A DNA stretch of 27,872 nt from Vitrella brassicaformis (lineage: Eukaryota; Sar; Vitrellaceae): contig CDMY01000123.1 in assembly GCA_001179505.1 (NCBI GenBank), positions 1 to 27,872 of the forward strand, in the 5' to 3' direction. Shown piece by piece: positions 10,184 through 23,300 of this stretch; the stretch's first letter is position 1; each line of letters starts with the position of its first letter. Under the pieces are notes generated by a model. The model had not been told where the DNA came from and did no database searches. It saw only the letters and a list, made by a program, of their open reading frames with translations. A program made the translations under genes and the position numbers.

Positions 10184-12773
10184 CGAGCGATCGCGAGAGA
10201 GCTGACAAGATGGCTTTGGACGAGTCGTCCCTGCCCCCCTCCACCGCCCCCCGCAGCGCCCGGCCTTCCCCCCTGCCGTCGCCTTCGCGTGCCTCCCTGA
10301 CGATGCGCCTGAGTGTCCGGTCGGACAGCTCGTCTCCTGTCCGCCCCTGTATCGCCCTCGTCGCCTCACACAGATGCGTCAACAAGTGCTTCAACTCCCC
10401 GGCCCCACCACCACCACCGCCGCTCCTCATCTCACTGTCTGGCATCTTAGTCTCTCGCGCAGAGGCCGTTCTTCCGCCATGTCCATCTCTGTCCAGTGCC
10501 CCCCGCGTCATGATGGTCTCGCGATCGGTCTTTCTCTCCTGCTGCGTGATGTCAGGATGGATGCGGGGCTGCCGGGGCTTTGGCAGGGGCGGGAGGGGCG
10601 CCTTGGCGTCACTGAGGGTGTGGTCATTGGCCTCTGTGGGCAGCAGCAGAGTGACTGGCTCCATCGAAGGCGACGTCCGGCGGCGGGAGTGGTTCCACAG
10701 AGAGGGGGGGCTGCGGACGCCCCTGCCGTCATCGATGGGTGTCGATATGGCCCGCCGCTGAGACGCCGCGTTCACATCCCGAACCACCGCCGGGTGTGCG
10801 ACCGGTGCTCTCGTGACGGTCTGTCGAGGAGGCGCATTGATGGTCATGGCCCCGACTGCATCAGGTGGGCTGAGGTCCTTGCCCGGCGATGCGGCAAGAG
10901 ATGGGGAGTCCATCGCCTCCATCAATGCGTCCAGGCCAGGTGGTCGGGGGGACGGCTGGAGTCGCGCATTCTCGCCGCTGGTCGCAACGCATGCTGGCTT
11001 GGTGGGGATTGGGGACGCATGAGAGGTAAGGCCGGCAACAGAGGGGCTGGTGGGGCTGTACACCCACTCTGCTGGCGTCACCACTGCCGCATCCTTAGAC
11101 GACGTCCGCTCCGCAGCTGGCACCTCAGCCACGGTGTCACGATTGACCAGCCGCGCCCCCTCCATCGGCGTCTCGTGATTGTCCCCATCTCTGCGCTGCG
11201 TGTCCTCTCGGCCCTCCACAGCCCCACTGTCAGCGGGAGGCCCATCAGCTGGCGGCAATGAAGGACTCGGCAGCTGGGACAAGCCGGCAGGCCGATCCTC
11301 TGCGCCGTCAGGTGCCCGGTGTGGCTCCCCGGCCTCAGTCTGCTTCACTGGGGGGCCTTCGGGTGGCGGTGAGAAGGGGGGAGGGGAATCGGCGACACGT
11401 GACAGTTGCATCTCGGTGGCAGGGGCGGGCACGGTGGGGGCCTCATGGACGCGAGGGCTTTCGTACGGCGGTGGCGGCTCCAGAGCCCTGCCAGCTGCTG
11501 TCATCGTGTCGCCCCTGTTGCCCGGCTGCCGTGTGATCGCAGGGGGTGGTGAACGTGGCCCTTCCGGCGCTCCATCAGTCCGCCCCGTCTCCTTCTTCTT
11601 CGCCGACTGCCCTTTGGCCCCCTCCGTGCTGTCATCACCACCAGTGCAGCCGCTCACCCCCTTGTTCGGCAGGTCGACAAGCCGAGAACCATCCTTCCTC
11701 CCGTCCTTCTCAACAGCCTGGTCCATCTGCTGCCCTCCATCATCTCTCCCGACCGACACGTGCCCCGTCGGCTGATGGATGTGCACCACGACGCTGCTCC
11801 TGCCGTCAGATTGGCTCGAGAGGGGAGGGAGCGGTGGCTGCAAAGCTGGATGGGTGGGCAGTATTGGGGGTGGCAGTGGGGAGGGTGGTCTGGCCAGCAG
11901 GTCGGTGAGTATGTCGGTGTTGGTGCGAACGCCGGCCATCGATGGCGTCATGCGGCGGCTGGTGGATGGGGCGGGGAGGGGAGGAGGGGGCGGTTGTGGC
12001 TGTGGCGAGGGTGGCAAGGACGGCAAGTCGCCCTCGCTGTCCCCGTCTCCTCCCCCCTCACACACGGGGTCGCTGCACGAATCGCATTCCTTGACCTCGC
12101 CCTCGCCCTCGCCGTCCACATCCATGTCAGAGTCCAGGAGCTGCTGCCGCAGCTGCCTCATCACGCCCTTGACGCCACGCCCCTGCTCATCCCTAACGCC
12201 CTCACACATAAAGGCCGCCTGCAGCCGCTCGGCCTTCTCCTTGGTCTGCACACACGGCAGCTGCATCCTCACCGCTGAGTGAGCGTGGCGCGCCAGGGGG
12301 CATCTGTCGAGGCCGTCCAGCACCAGGGTGAGGCCGGTGCGGTAGGTCTCAATCACGTCACGCAGGTGCACTGGTGACATGCCGCTACTGCTGCTGCGAG
12401 CACGGCTGACGGGCCGCCTAAGAAAAGGCAACACACACGGCAACCGACACAGAATTTTAGTCACGAGCAGCGTCGTTCGTCATCTGCAGTCAATTGGTCT
12501 TTCTCACCTGTGTGATGGTGTGGCCACCGGATAAGGGCCAGAGGGGCGTGACGGCGGCCATGCTGCCGAGCACGATGACAGGTCAGGAGCCGTCCTGCAG
12601 TGCACCACAGCATCCATCCACACGCAATCCACGGCATGCAGAGTCCCTGCTTCTGGTGCATTCTGATGTATTTCTGACCTCTCGAAGTCCCTGATGTATT
12701 CTTCGAGTCTTGATGAGGCAGACAGGGGCGTCTCGAGGGGAGATACAAGCGGCTCGCCATAGGCAGGATGCAT
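9240..12773 (-). CDS. Gene C: Pro/Ser-rich protein related to gene B, unknown function
   Basis: Three exons on the minus strand: 12773-12508, 12417-10184, 10099-9240, giving 1119 aa. Phases 2 and 1 match at both junctions. The second acceptor has a strong pyrimidine tract (CCTTTTCTTAG). The N-terminal region (about 1-200) is the most globular-looking part, with several Cys and His residues (VDCVWMDAVVHC, DRCPLARHAHSAV). Then come an acidic stretch (DSDMDVDGEGEGE), long proline-rich segments, a PPPY sequence (PPPPYESP) that could bind WW domains, one copy of the gene B module (NRDTVAEVPAAERTSSKDAA, TPAEWVYSPTSPS) and a Gly tract. The last exon is shared with ORF D. No signal peptide or membrane helix is seen. 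Start at 12773: a stop codon lies upstream in this frame. Without the last splice the frame would end at 10164. I prefer the spliced form because phase and the inverted paralogue agree. Confidence 0.7.
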
Positions 12774-13046
12774 CGCGTCAGCAACTTCGACCAAGACTTC
12801 GCCTCATTGCCGTCAATCAACCATCTCATGCACCTCAGCGGACCAACACACGCCGCCCGCTCGAAGCCCTTCCGCTTCTTGCTTCTGTACTCTCTCTCGT
12901 CAGTGGATCGCCAAACAAAAAAAGCTGAGCGTGCAGGCCTCTTTTCGCGCTAGAAGGGAGAGCATGACAGGAGTGTAGTCAATCAGTGAGTGCCAGCGAC
13001 AGCGACTTTCCGGTCAGTCGTCGTTCAAGACGGTCGGTTGTTGAGG
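12774..13046. promoter_or_regulatory. Divergent intergenic region between gene C and the CDK gene
   Basis: About 273 bp separate the start codons of gene C (-) and the cyclin-dependent kinase (+). It includes an A-rich run (CAAACAAAAAAAGC) near 12913-12926. A shared promoter is inferred from geometry, with no recognised motif. Confidence 0.4.
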
Positions 13047-14617
<1,571 letters not shown>

Positions 14618-14619
<2 letters not shown>

Positions 14620-14637
14620 CCGATCGATCGATCGGTC
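14618..14637. repeat. Perfect 20-bp palindrome over the CDK stop codon
   Basis: GACCGATCGATCGATCGGTC equals its own reverse complement. It starts at the second base of the TGA stop (14617-14619). The core is a (GATC)n run. It could form a cruciform or an RNA dimer, or simply be a short tetranucleotide repeat. Confidence 0.8.
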
Positions 14638-16238
14638 GGCTGCAGCTGTGTTGTGTTGCGTTGCGTTGCGTTGCGTTGTATGTATCCGGGTTATTGTGAT
14701 GGATGGATGGGTACGTGGTGGGTGGACGACCCCTTTGGCTGGCTGGCTGGCGGATTTAGACGGGCTTGGTTTAAGATACCATACACACGTACATGCACAC
14801 CATACCATGGCTGTGTGTGTGTGTGTATGTGTGTGGCGGGGGACGGGGGACGGGGAGGGTGTGGCTGTACGGCGTAGTGAAGCGGAGAAGAGAGCAGAGA
14901 GGGCCCGCACACATACACACATACACACACATTCATGATTCATTCTCCACGCATCGCTGCTAGTAAGATGCGTTTTTGTGTCTGTCTGACTGTCTGTCTG
15001 TCTGTCTAACTGACTGTCTGGCCAATGTCGGGGGTTGGTCGACCGCGATGTGCTGTTTTTTCCGACTCCCTTTTCCTTGGTTTCGCCTTCGTTTCCTTTC
15101 CTCTCTCCCTCTCTCTCTCTCTCGACCTTTGTCAATCCATCGGTGGGTGGGCTGGCTCGGGGTGGTGGTGTACAGCTGTCCTGTGGCCGTCTGTCTGTCT
15201 GTGTGTCTGTCTGTATGGTCGTGTTGTCATGCTCAATGCCTGTAGTCACATGCACACACGTCTGTCTGAGGAGGGACACACAGACACACACACACACTGC
15301 CATGAAGTCGCGTTTTATCGCCTACACACACGCATACACACGGGGGGATGTCCAATGGTCTGTTGTTGCAACTCTCTTGTGTCATGAGAATGGCATCGAT
15401 CTCCGTTGAGTACACTCGTACGACAGAGGTGCTGCTCCCTGTCGCCCGCAGTCAAGAGACGGCATGGCATCGAACACGGCCCCCCTCCACACGATACACA
15501 CGTGTACAGCTAGCTAGCTGCCCTGTTTTTCTTTCTCAATGCTGTCTTGTGTGTTGTCTCTGCCGTGCACGGCGGGAGTTGCAGTAGGGTCGAATCGGGC
15601 ACACACCGAGCTGACCTTTCTGCAACTCTTTGATTGCATGCTAGGCACAACACACTCTCTGGCGAGAGCCACAGAAAGACAGACAGACATCGATTGCCTT
15701 GCCTTTCGCTGCCTCAGCTGTGGGTCTGGTGGATGGATGGGTGCTAATTAACCGCCGCCTGTGCGTCTGGTGTGCCCCTTAGTGTTATTGCGCGTGACCG
15801 TGGTGGTGGTGGTGGTGATGTGTGTTGTGTTGTGTTGTGTTGTGTGGGTTATGATATGAAAAAATGATATCAATCAGTTTTGATGGATGGATGGATGGAT
15901 GGACGGGCGGACAGGGGACCAGGAGGGGCCCCACTCTCTCTCTCTCTCTGGCCGTGCTCCCTCCCTCTGTGTGGGTGACTGTGACTCAAGTGGCTCCCAC
16001 ATTGTAAATCAAATGACCCAGTTCATTGTTTGCTCGTGTCCGTTAGTTATTGTTTCCATCGATGGCATCTGCATGTGTCTGTGTCCCCCACTCACAGCGA
16101 CGGCAAGACCACAAAGCGAAAACTGGCAGTGACGGGGAGAGAGGCACGAGCCTTTGCCGGCTCCACAGAGCACCACAACCAGTCAGTCACACATACAAAA
16201 CAGCAGAACGGAACACTTAGTGAGGGTCCGAAGGTCGG
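14620..16238. other. Convergent intergenic region rich in simple repeats
   Basis: This is about 1.6 kb between the 3' ends of the CDK gene (+) and the GRWD1-type gene (-). It holds a (GTTGC/GTTGT)n run at about 14648-14678, a four-run G tract at 14838-14859, GTCT runs at about 14989-15006 and 15188-15210, a (CT)n run at about 15105-15122, a CAGCTAGCTAGCTG palindrome at 15507-15520, a (GTG)n and (TGTGT)n block at about 15799-15847 and GATG repeats at 15882-15901. Open frames up to about 120 codons exist, but they are repeat-driven and I call no gene. Confidence 0.55.
15799..15847. repeat. (GTG)n followed by (TGTGT)n microsatellite
   Basis: Direct reading shows about six GTG units followed by about four TGTGT units in the convergent intergenic region. 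Confidence 0.8.
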
Positions 16239-19078
16239 TCAGATGTTGCTGGTCTTGAAGATGTTGAACCCGTCACTCGCCGTCGAGATGATGACACCTG
16301 GTCAACCACACACACACACACACGCACACAGATAGATACAATACGACAGAAGCCATGCCTGCCGGCCTGCCTGTAAGTGGCCCTACTTGTGATTTGTGGG
16401 TGGAACTTGACTTCTTTGATGTCCTTCTGGCCCTGCGCACACGCACACAGTACGGCAACCCTGTCTTGTGTATGTCTGCATGCATGTATGTGTGACCTGG
16501 TGGAGGAAGAGCAGCTGTGGCGGGTAGTATTCGGCGCCGTCGGGCAGCTTCTGGCCGGGCTCTGTGTCGTCCTCTACCGACATGTCCCATATCGACACCT
16601 ACTCCCACACCACACAAGACACATGACACATGACATGACACGCGTCTGATGGATGAGTGGCCTTTCCCTCTTTGTTGCTTACGGTGTTGTCAGCGGCCGA
16701 CACGACGAGGCAGGCCTGGTCGGTCGGGTGCCAATCCACCGACTGCACACACACACGCAACCAATCAACCAGTGTCCCCCTCCCTGGTGGGTGTGAGTGT
16801 GTGTGCGCTCTTACCGTGATGGGCTCCTTGTGCCAGTGGAAGTTGGCCATCGGACCAACGCTAATCGACACACACACGCACACACATCCGTCCCTGCGTC
16901 ATCCGGCCATCCATCCATCCATCCATCCACACACCGAGGGCCCACCTAGTGTTGCGAATGTCCCAGACCTTGAAGCAGCCATCGTCGGCACCGGTCAGCA
17001 GCAGCTCACCCACAGAGGGGTTCCACGACAGCACGTTGACGTCGCGAGGGTGGGCGTGGGGAATCTGCACGGCCGACTTCCTCTCCTCCGCCCGGGTGTC
17101 CCACACTCTGCAGCCGACGCATTGCTGCTCCCTCGTGTGTGCGCGTGTGTGGGTTTGTGTGTGTGTGTGCACCTGACAGAGCAGTCGGCCGATGCGCTGG
17201 CAAAGACGTCGCCGGCGCCGTCACCGCAGCGCTTCCACTGATATATATAGCAGGCACGCACACAAAAGGATGTCGTCCATGCATTCCATGGAGCCCCCCT
17301 GTGTGTGTATGTGCGTGCGGTCACCATGACGTCCTCGACAGACGACTTGTGTTCCTTGTAGGGTGTCTGCACTCATGAACAGAGAGACGTGTGCAGTAGG
17401 TCTCCTCCCTCCCTGCCTCCCTCCCTCCCTGCCTGCCTCTCTGTCTGTCTGTCTGTCTGTCTGTCTGTGTATGTCTGCCGACCTTCTGCACGTCCCATCC
17501 GCCCTCCACCGGCTCCCACAGGTATATCATGCGCTTGTTGTCGCCCGACAGAAACCTATGGGCACGCACACACACACACACACACACACGATGCTTCCTG
17601 ATGCCATGGTGAGCGGTTGGGTGTGTGTGCGTCCCGACCGTCCGGTTTTGTGTGGGTTGAAGTCCATGGCGTAGCCCTCGTCCGTGTGGCCAGAGAAGGT
17701 GAAGATCGGCGCCGTCTTCGCATTCAGAGGTGCCCCTGACCACACCAATTGACCGCAAGGGCATATATTCCAAAGACCGGCCGGCCACGTCACGTTGGCG
17801 ATTTGCTGGCTGTCTTGTGCTGTGCTCACCCGGTGTGTCGAGGCGGTCGATGAAGTCCTTCAGATTCCACATGTGCACCTAAGCGGACAGAGCAGAGCAG
17901 GCCAGGCAGGTGGGCATCCGGTCTCCCTCTGTGTTGTGTGTCATTTGCCCACTGACGGACCTTCTTGGTATCAGCCCAGGTGGCGACGAGTGCGGGGACT
18001 TGTTTCATGCTGCGGATGCGGTTGACGCCTCCCTGGTGGGACACCACACGGAAGTCGAGGGCCGCCTCCTCGTCGGTCGCCTCGTCGTCATCCTGCATGT
18101 AGATGCGCACACCACACACACACACACATAGGGCAGATGCATGTGTGTGTTGATGGCTTGGGCTAGCTAGTCTGTGCTCACGTCGACGTCGTCTTCTTCG
18201 TCCTCTTCGTCGTCGTCTTTGTTTGTGCGGTGGAGGCGGTGCCACTTCATCACAAAGATGCGGTTCCTGCCCCACCCACATGGGCAGACAATCAGACAGA
18301 CAAACAGACAGACAGACAGAAGGGCATCTACACACCACGAGTCCGACGGATGCTTGTGTCTGTCTGTCTGTGATGTGACGTGAACTGAATACTTGTCGGC
18401 TCTGTCGGCCTGCGTGCCGGCGACCACATACGCCGTGTGGGGGAACTTAGACCGATGCTGACACCACACACAGAAGAAGATGAAGAAGGGTGAAAGAGAG
18501 ATCCTTTGAGGTTTGTCGTGTGTGCGTGGGTGGGTGGGTGTTGCGCGCTGCCTGCATGGGCATGTGCCCAACCCCCCCACCATGCCGAGGGTGTCGGCAA
18601 GAATGTCGAACGAGAGGCAGGGCCAGTCGAGTCGGTTGCGGTGCAGCATGGCGTACGCAGTGCTGTCGTAATCCAACGCCTCACCTGCAATGCATGCCAT
18701 GGTACGACAGCATATGCAGCCCGTGTGTGTGTGTGTGTGTGTGCGGATCTACGCCACGCCTGTGTACCTTCATCGATGGCGTCCACCCCCGGCCGCCACA
18801 CCTTGACCAGCTGCTGACGACGCTTCTTCTCCTCGGCCTCTTCATCCTCGGCAACTTCCTCCTCCTCGTTGGTGTCCGCGGCACCCATCCGCTGACGATG
18901 GCCACACAAACACACAGGCATACCATGCACGACGAGGGGGAGCGGTGTTGGTGCGTCCAGTCACTTCGTTTTCCTCGTCATCGTCATCGTCATCGTCTTC
19001 GTCTTGTTTGGGGTTGTTGATGATCTCTTCCTCCTCGAACTCGTCCTCATGGTCATCCTCAAACTGCAAGCCACCCTG

Positions 19079-19109
<31 letters not shown>

Positions 19110-19438
19110 GATGCCCATCTCTCTCTCTCTCGTATCGCTTTGATGCATCCATCGCTCCCTCCCTCCCATTGCCCGTTAAGTACTGATGGTTTGGTGTGTT
19201 TCTCCGTCTTGTCGGCCTTCTGTGTGCTTGAGAGTTTGGCCGGCTGCTTGACGGTCTCTTCCTCATCGCCCTCCTCCATCTGCGAAGGGTCCGCTTTAGT
19301 TTCGGCGGCCGACGAGGCCTCGCGGCGCTTCTGAAAGCCATGCACCACATGCCATCACACAGGGCGATAGATACGATGGAGATCGTGATGAAATAAATGG
19401 ATTGATGGGAGGCTCACCTTGCCCTTGTTCTTCCCCAT
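16239..19438 (-). CDS. GRWD1/Rrb1-type glutamate-rich WD40 repeat protein
   Basis: Nineteen exons on the minus strand, 19438-19418 through 16297-16239, giving 529 aa with consistent phases. Others are 19330-19184, 19075-18965, 18891-18768, 18684-18581, 18457-18393, 18266-18182, 18092-17961, 17878-17830, 17735-17639, 17555-17483, 17366-17325, 17237-17173, 17107-16946, 16860-16815, 16742-16683, 16598-16497, 16432-16387. Family role: in yeast (Rrb1) and animals (GRWD1) it escorts ribosomal protein L3 and binds histones, acting in nucleolar ribosome assembly. The N terminus is Lys-rich, then very acidic. Next comes the histone-binding N-terminal domain (VWRPGVDAIDEGEALDYDST, DWPCLSFDIL). WD blades follow, with SGHTDEGYAMDFNP, EHKSSVEDVMW, VFASASADCSVRVWDTR, GADDGCFKVWDIRN and VSIWDMSVED. 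The end, STASDGFNIFKTSNI, matches the family C terminus. It is divergent from the RecQ gene by 116 bp. Confidence 0.95.
19081..19108 (-). repeat. (TG)n on the sense strand before a 3' splice site
   Basis: A long AC run on the plus strand, which reads as TG on the sense strand of the GRWD1-type gene. It ends at the CAG acceptor of the exon starting at 19075. Confidence 0.85.
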
Positions 19439-19554
19439 CCGCTCACGCGAGAAAGCACCGAGATCTGCCTACCGCAAGCTAAGCTCGCAGGCCGAGGAAG
19501 AGGGGAAGGAATCGTTTCGACCCGCTCTTTCTGCGGTGCATCATTCATTGATGC
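19439..19554. promoter_or_regulatory. 116-bp divergent region between GRWD1-type and RecQ genes
   Basis: The start codons are only 116 bp apart on opposite strands, so both 5' UTRs and the core promoter must be very compact or overlapping. A TGCATCA/TGATGCA inverted repeat (19537-19555) touches the RecQ ATG. No TATA-like element is evident. Confidence 0.5.
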
Positions 19555-20317
19555 ATGATGGCCCATCATCGCCAGAAGCCAGGCCAGAAGAAGATTGAGA
19601 GCTACTTCGCCCTGCCTGGCCAGGCCCCGGCGAGGCCACCGCCCGCTGCAGCGGCAGCTGCTGGTGCTGCTGCCGCTGCAGTGAGGCGGCCGCAGCCCAA
19701 GAGCGACCCGCCGCCCTCCAATAGCGGGAACGACTGCGGCGCGTGTGGACAGAAGAAGGCCGAACCGACCTTCCCATGTGCTGGTAATTGATTTGATCTG
19801 CCGCCAATGAGATGAGATGAATCCGCCATTGAGATGAGATGAATACGTTCGTCGGGATGGATGGCTCTCTCTGCCCTTCTGTGTGCTCTTTGTCAGGTGG
19901 CTGCGGGAACTATCTGCACCGTTCCTGCTTCCCCAAAGGCCCCTCCCTCGTCTGCCCCTTCTGCGCCCAATCGCCCGGCCGCAACCCGCCCCGCAAACTG
20001 AATGACGTATCGCCCGTCGAAGCAGAGGACCGACCGCACTTACCGCCACAGCCCGACGAGGCCGATCAACCACTACCGGCGGCTATGCTACGGATGCAGA
20101 GCGATCCCGCCCAGCCGATTCCGGCGACTTTTATGTGGCGGCACGACACGCAGGTCGGCGGGGAATACTTCCAGCACCCCCACCACCACGAGCACCAGCA
20201 GCAGCCAGAGGAGGGGGAGAGGGAGGGGGAGGGGGAGGGGGATGAGCTGCTGGCTATCGCAGCCGCTGCCGATCCTGACAAAGGCAAACATGAGGTCGGC
20301 CTGCCTGGATGGGGAGA

Positions 20318-20348
<31 letters not shown>

Positions 20349-23300
20349 TATGAAGGCACATTTTCGTAGTACTGAATGCCTTTGTGTGGGTGGGGTCACT
20401 GGGGTGGGTGCGTTGTGGCCTGCATGATGCAGATTGTAGACATGGTTCGGGCGGTGAGGTGTCAGGGCAAGACGATGCTGCGAGCGCTGCTGCCGCTCAT
20501 CAACAGCGATGAGGCCGGGCCCATCTCTGACCCACATGCGGTAGCACAAGCCGCCAGACAGGCCATGTGAGCAGGGCGCAGCACACACAACACACTCTCC
20601 ATCACACAGACATATGGATGGCCATCTGTGGCTCTGTTTGTTGATGTATCCACCTAGTGCCGCGTTCGGCGAGCTTGGTCGGCCGGACGACCCCTCCCCT
20701 TCTCGTTTGTTTGAGCGTGCCCAGCGGCTCATCAAGACACCCCTCCGGCACAAGAACCCGCCACCCAAAGACACACGCGCCATCGGCTCACCACCCGCAG
20801 CAGCAGCAGCAGCTGCTGCTGCTGCGTGTCCCGCAGCGCCTTTTCTCGCGCCGGCAGTGGAGGACGATGGCATGAAGGTGCGGCCAGCTCATCAGCCGTG
20901 GGAGAATGACTGGGCCGACGTCGTGATAGATGAAGACCACGAAGATGTGCCAGCTGCGGCCGCTGCTGCTGCTGCAGCTGTTCCCCCACTACGGCAGGAG
21001 CCGATTGTGGTGGATCTTGATGAGTATGAGGATGACCCAATGGAAGAGGACGACGCGAAGCCCGCATCCTCATCTGCAGCAGCAGCAGCAGCCGCTGCTC
21101 CTGTTGGTGTGGGTGGGGCTGGGGGAGCGGAGCTGTTTGGTGACGACGACCCTGCGTTCGAGGATGACGAGATCGACCCATGTCTCTCCCAACCTTTTGA
21201 CCCATTCCCCTTTCCGTTCCCATTCCCAGCCCCCCACCAGCAGCAGCCACAGCAGGAGTCGGAGAGCTTCGACGACATAGAGATCTCTCAGGCCCCCGCC
21301 GCTGCAGCAGCTGCTGCAGCGGCGGTAGCGCCTCCCCCTCCCCCTCCCCCCCTCCCCGAGCCGGCAGCTGCCGACGACCCCGTGGCCCTTGCCGTGGAGG
21401 ATTTCGCGGCCCGTGTCAACAGCAGTGGTGCGGCGCGTCTGTATCGACCTGACCCGTCGCAGCAGCAGTGGTTCCGCGAGACGCATGCGTGGTCTCGCGA
21501 GCTGAGGAATCGCAACAGGGAGATCTTTGGGCACGACAGCTTCAGGGGGCCGCAGATGGGCGTCATCAAGTGAGACAAGGGATGAGACGGGAAGGGCCTC
21601 TAAGGGCGTGAGGGCTCGTGCCATATGTGTGTGTGTGTGTGTGTGTTTGTGCTATGGCGTGGTGGGGTGGGGTGGAATGTGTCAGTGCGGTGCTGTCCAA
21701 TCGGGATGCCTTCGTGGTGATGCCGACAGGGGGCGGGAAGTCTCTGTGCTTCCAGCTGCCGGCCGTGGTGGGTCGGGCCGGCCTGGTGGTCGTCATCTCG
21801 CCGCTGCGGGCCCTCATGGAGGACCAGGTCAAGGCAGTCAAGGAGAAGAACGTCTACGCAGAGAGCATCGACCAAAACACTACCAAGAGCAAGGTTGGTG
21901 CGCCACGTTCGCACTCGATGGGAGAAAAGATGCCCATTCCCTGGTGTGGTGTGTGTGGTGTGTTGTGTGTGGTCAGCATAGTGAGATATTGGGGGCGTTG
22001 CAGAGCCTGATAGACGAGGAGGACCCCGCCAACCCCGACAAGGAGCACATCTGTCTGCTGTACGTGACGCCCGAGAAGCTGGTCAAGTCGACGGCCGTGC
22101 AGCGCGTGCTGAAGGAGCTCTACGACGCCGGCAGCCTCAAACTGGTGTGTGTCGACGAGGTACGCCTTTCTGTCTTGCCTCTGTCTGTGTGTGCGTGGGG
22201 TGCATTGTCTTGCGTGTGTGTGTGTTGTTGCTGTGTATGTGTGCAGGCCCACTGTGTATGTCAGTGGGGGAGGGAGTTCAGGGACGACTATCGCAAGTTG
22301 GGGCTCATCAAGAAGATGGCCCCCAAGACGCCGATACTCGCACTCACCGCATCGGCCACGGACTCGGTACAATGTCATGCAGCCATCCATGGGATGGATG
22401 GATGGATGGATGAGGGGGTGGATGGGTGCAGGTGATTCGTGACGTCCGGAGCACTCTGCAGATGGCCGCCAGCACGGTGGTCTTCAAGCAGAGCATCGAT
22501 CGGCCCAACCTGTTCATAGAGGTCCGACACAAATACCACACGACACGCGATGTGTGGGGTGTCCGTCAGGTGCGTCCCAAGACGCCCACCTGTCTGCACC
22601 AGATGGCGCAGCTCATCCAGTCGTCGCCTGAACTGCAGGGCGGATCAGGGTAGGTTGGGTGCGCCCCGTCCACACCCACACCCACACAAACCGTCCGCGT
22701 GTGCAAATGGATTGATTATTTCTGTGTGTGTTCCTTTTTTTCAGAGTGGTGTATTGTCTGAGCCAGAAGGACTGTGAGGAGGTGGCCACCCGTCTGCGCG
22801 ACGCCTTCCACATCACCGCCGAGGCCTACCACGCCGGCATGACCGATCGCAACAGAAAGGATGTCGGTGTCGGCAGCAGAAACACACACACCACACAGCC
22901 CCCAGTATATATGTGTGTGTGTGTATATGTATTCAGATTCAGCGGCGATGGATGAGTGGCGACACGCAGGTCGTGGTGGCCACTGTAGGTATGTGAGCCG
23001 AGCCGGCCAAGCAAAGATGTTTTCGGGTATATGTGCCTGTGTCTACCTCGCTATGTGTGTCAGCTTTTGGTTTGGGCATCGACAAGGCCGACGTCCGCTT
23101 CGTCTTCCACTACAGCATTCCACCCACACTAGACCGGTGCAGACGCAGCCCAGCCGCCACACAGCACATCCCTCCCTCCCTCTCTATGTGTCCCTCCCTC
23201 TGCTGTCATGTCAGCTACTACCAGGAAATCGGTCGTGCCGGCCGCGACGGGCGTTTTTCGCGAGTGGTGTTGTGGTACAGCCAGCACGACCAGGGCCGGC

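Noticed and set aside
10374-12282. Several plus-strand open frames up to 295 codons
   Set aside because: They are antisense shadows of the long gene C exon, where GC-rich Pro/Ser codons keep the opposite strand open.
14976-15415. Open frames of 80-120 codons in the CDK/GRWD1 intergenic region
   Set aside because: They are driven by TG, CT and GTCT repeats on both strands and have no gene-like composition.
20799-21330. GCA/GCT repeats as a possible inserted or pathogenic trinucleotide expansion
   Set aside because: They encode Ala tracts in a disordered acidic linker in frame with the RecQ gene; similar tracts recur at both ends of the same protein.
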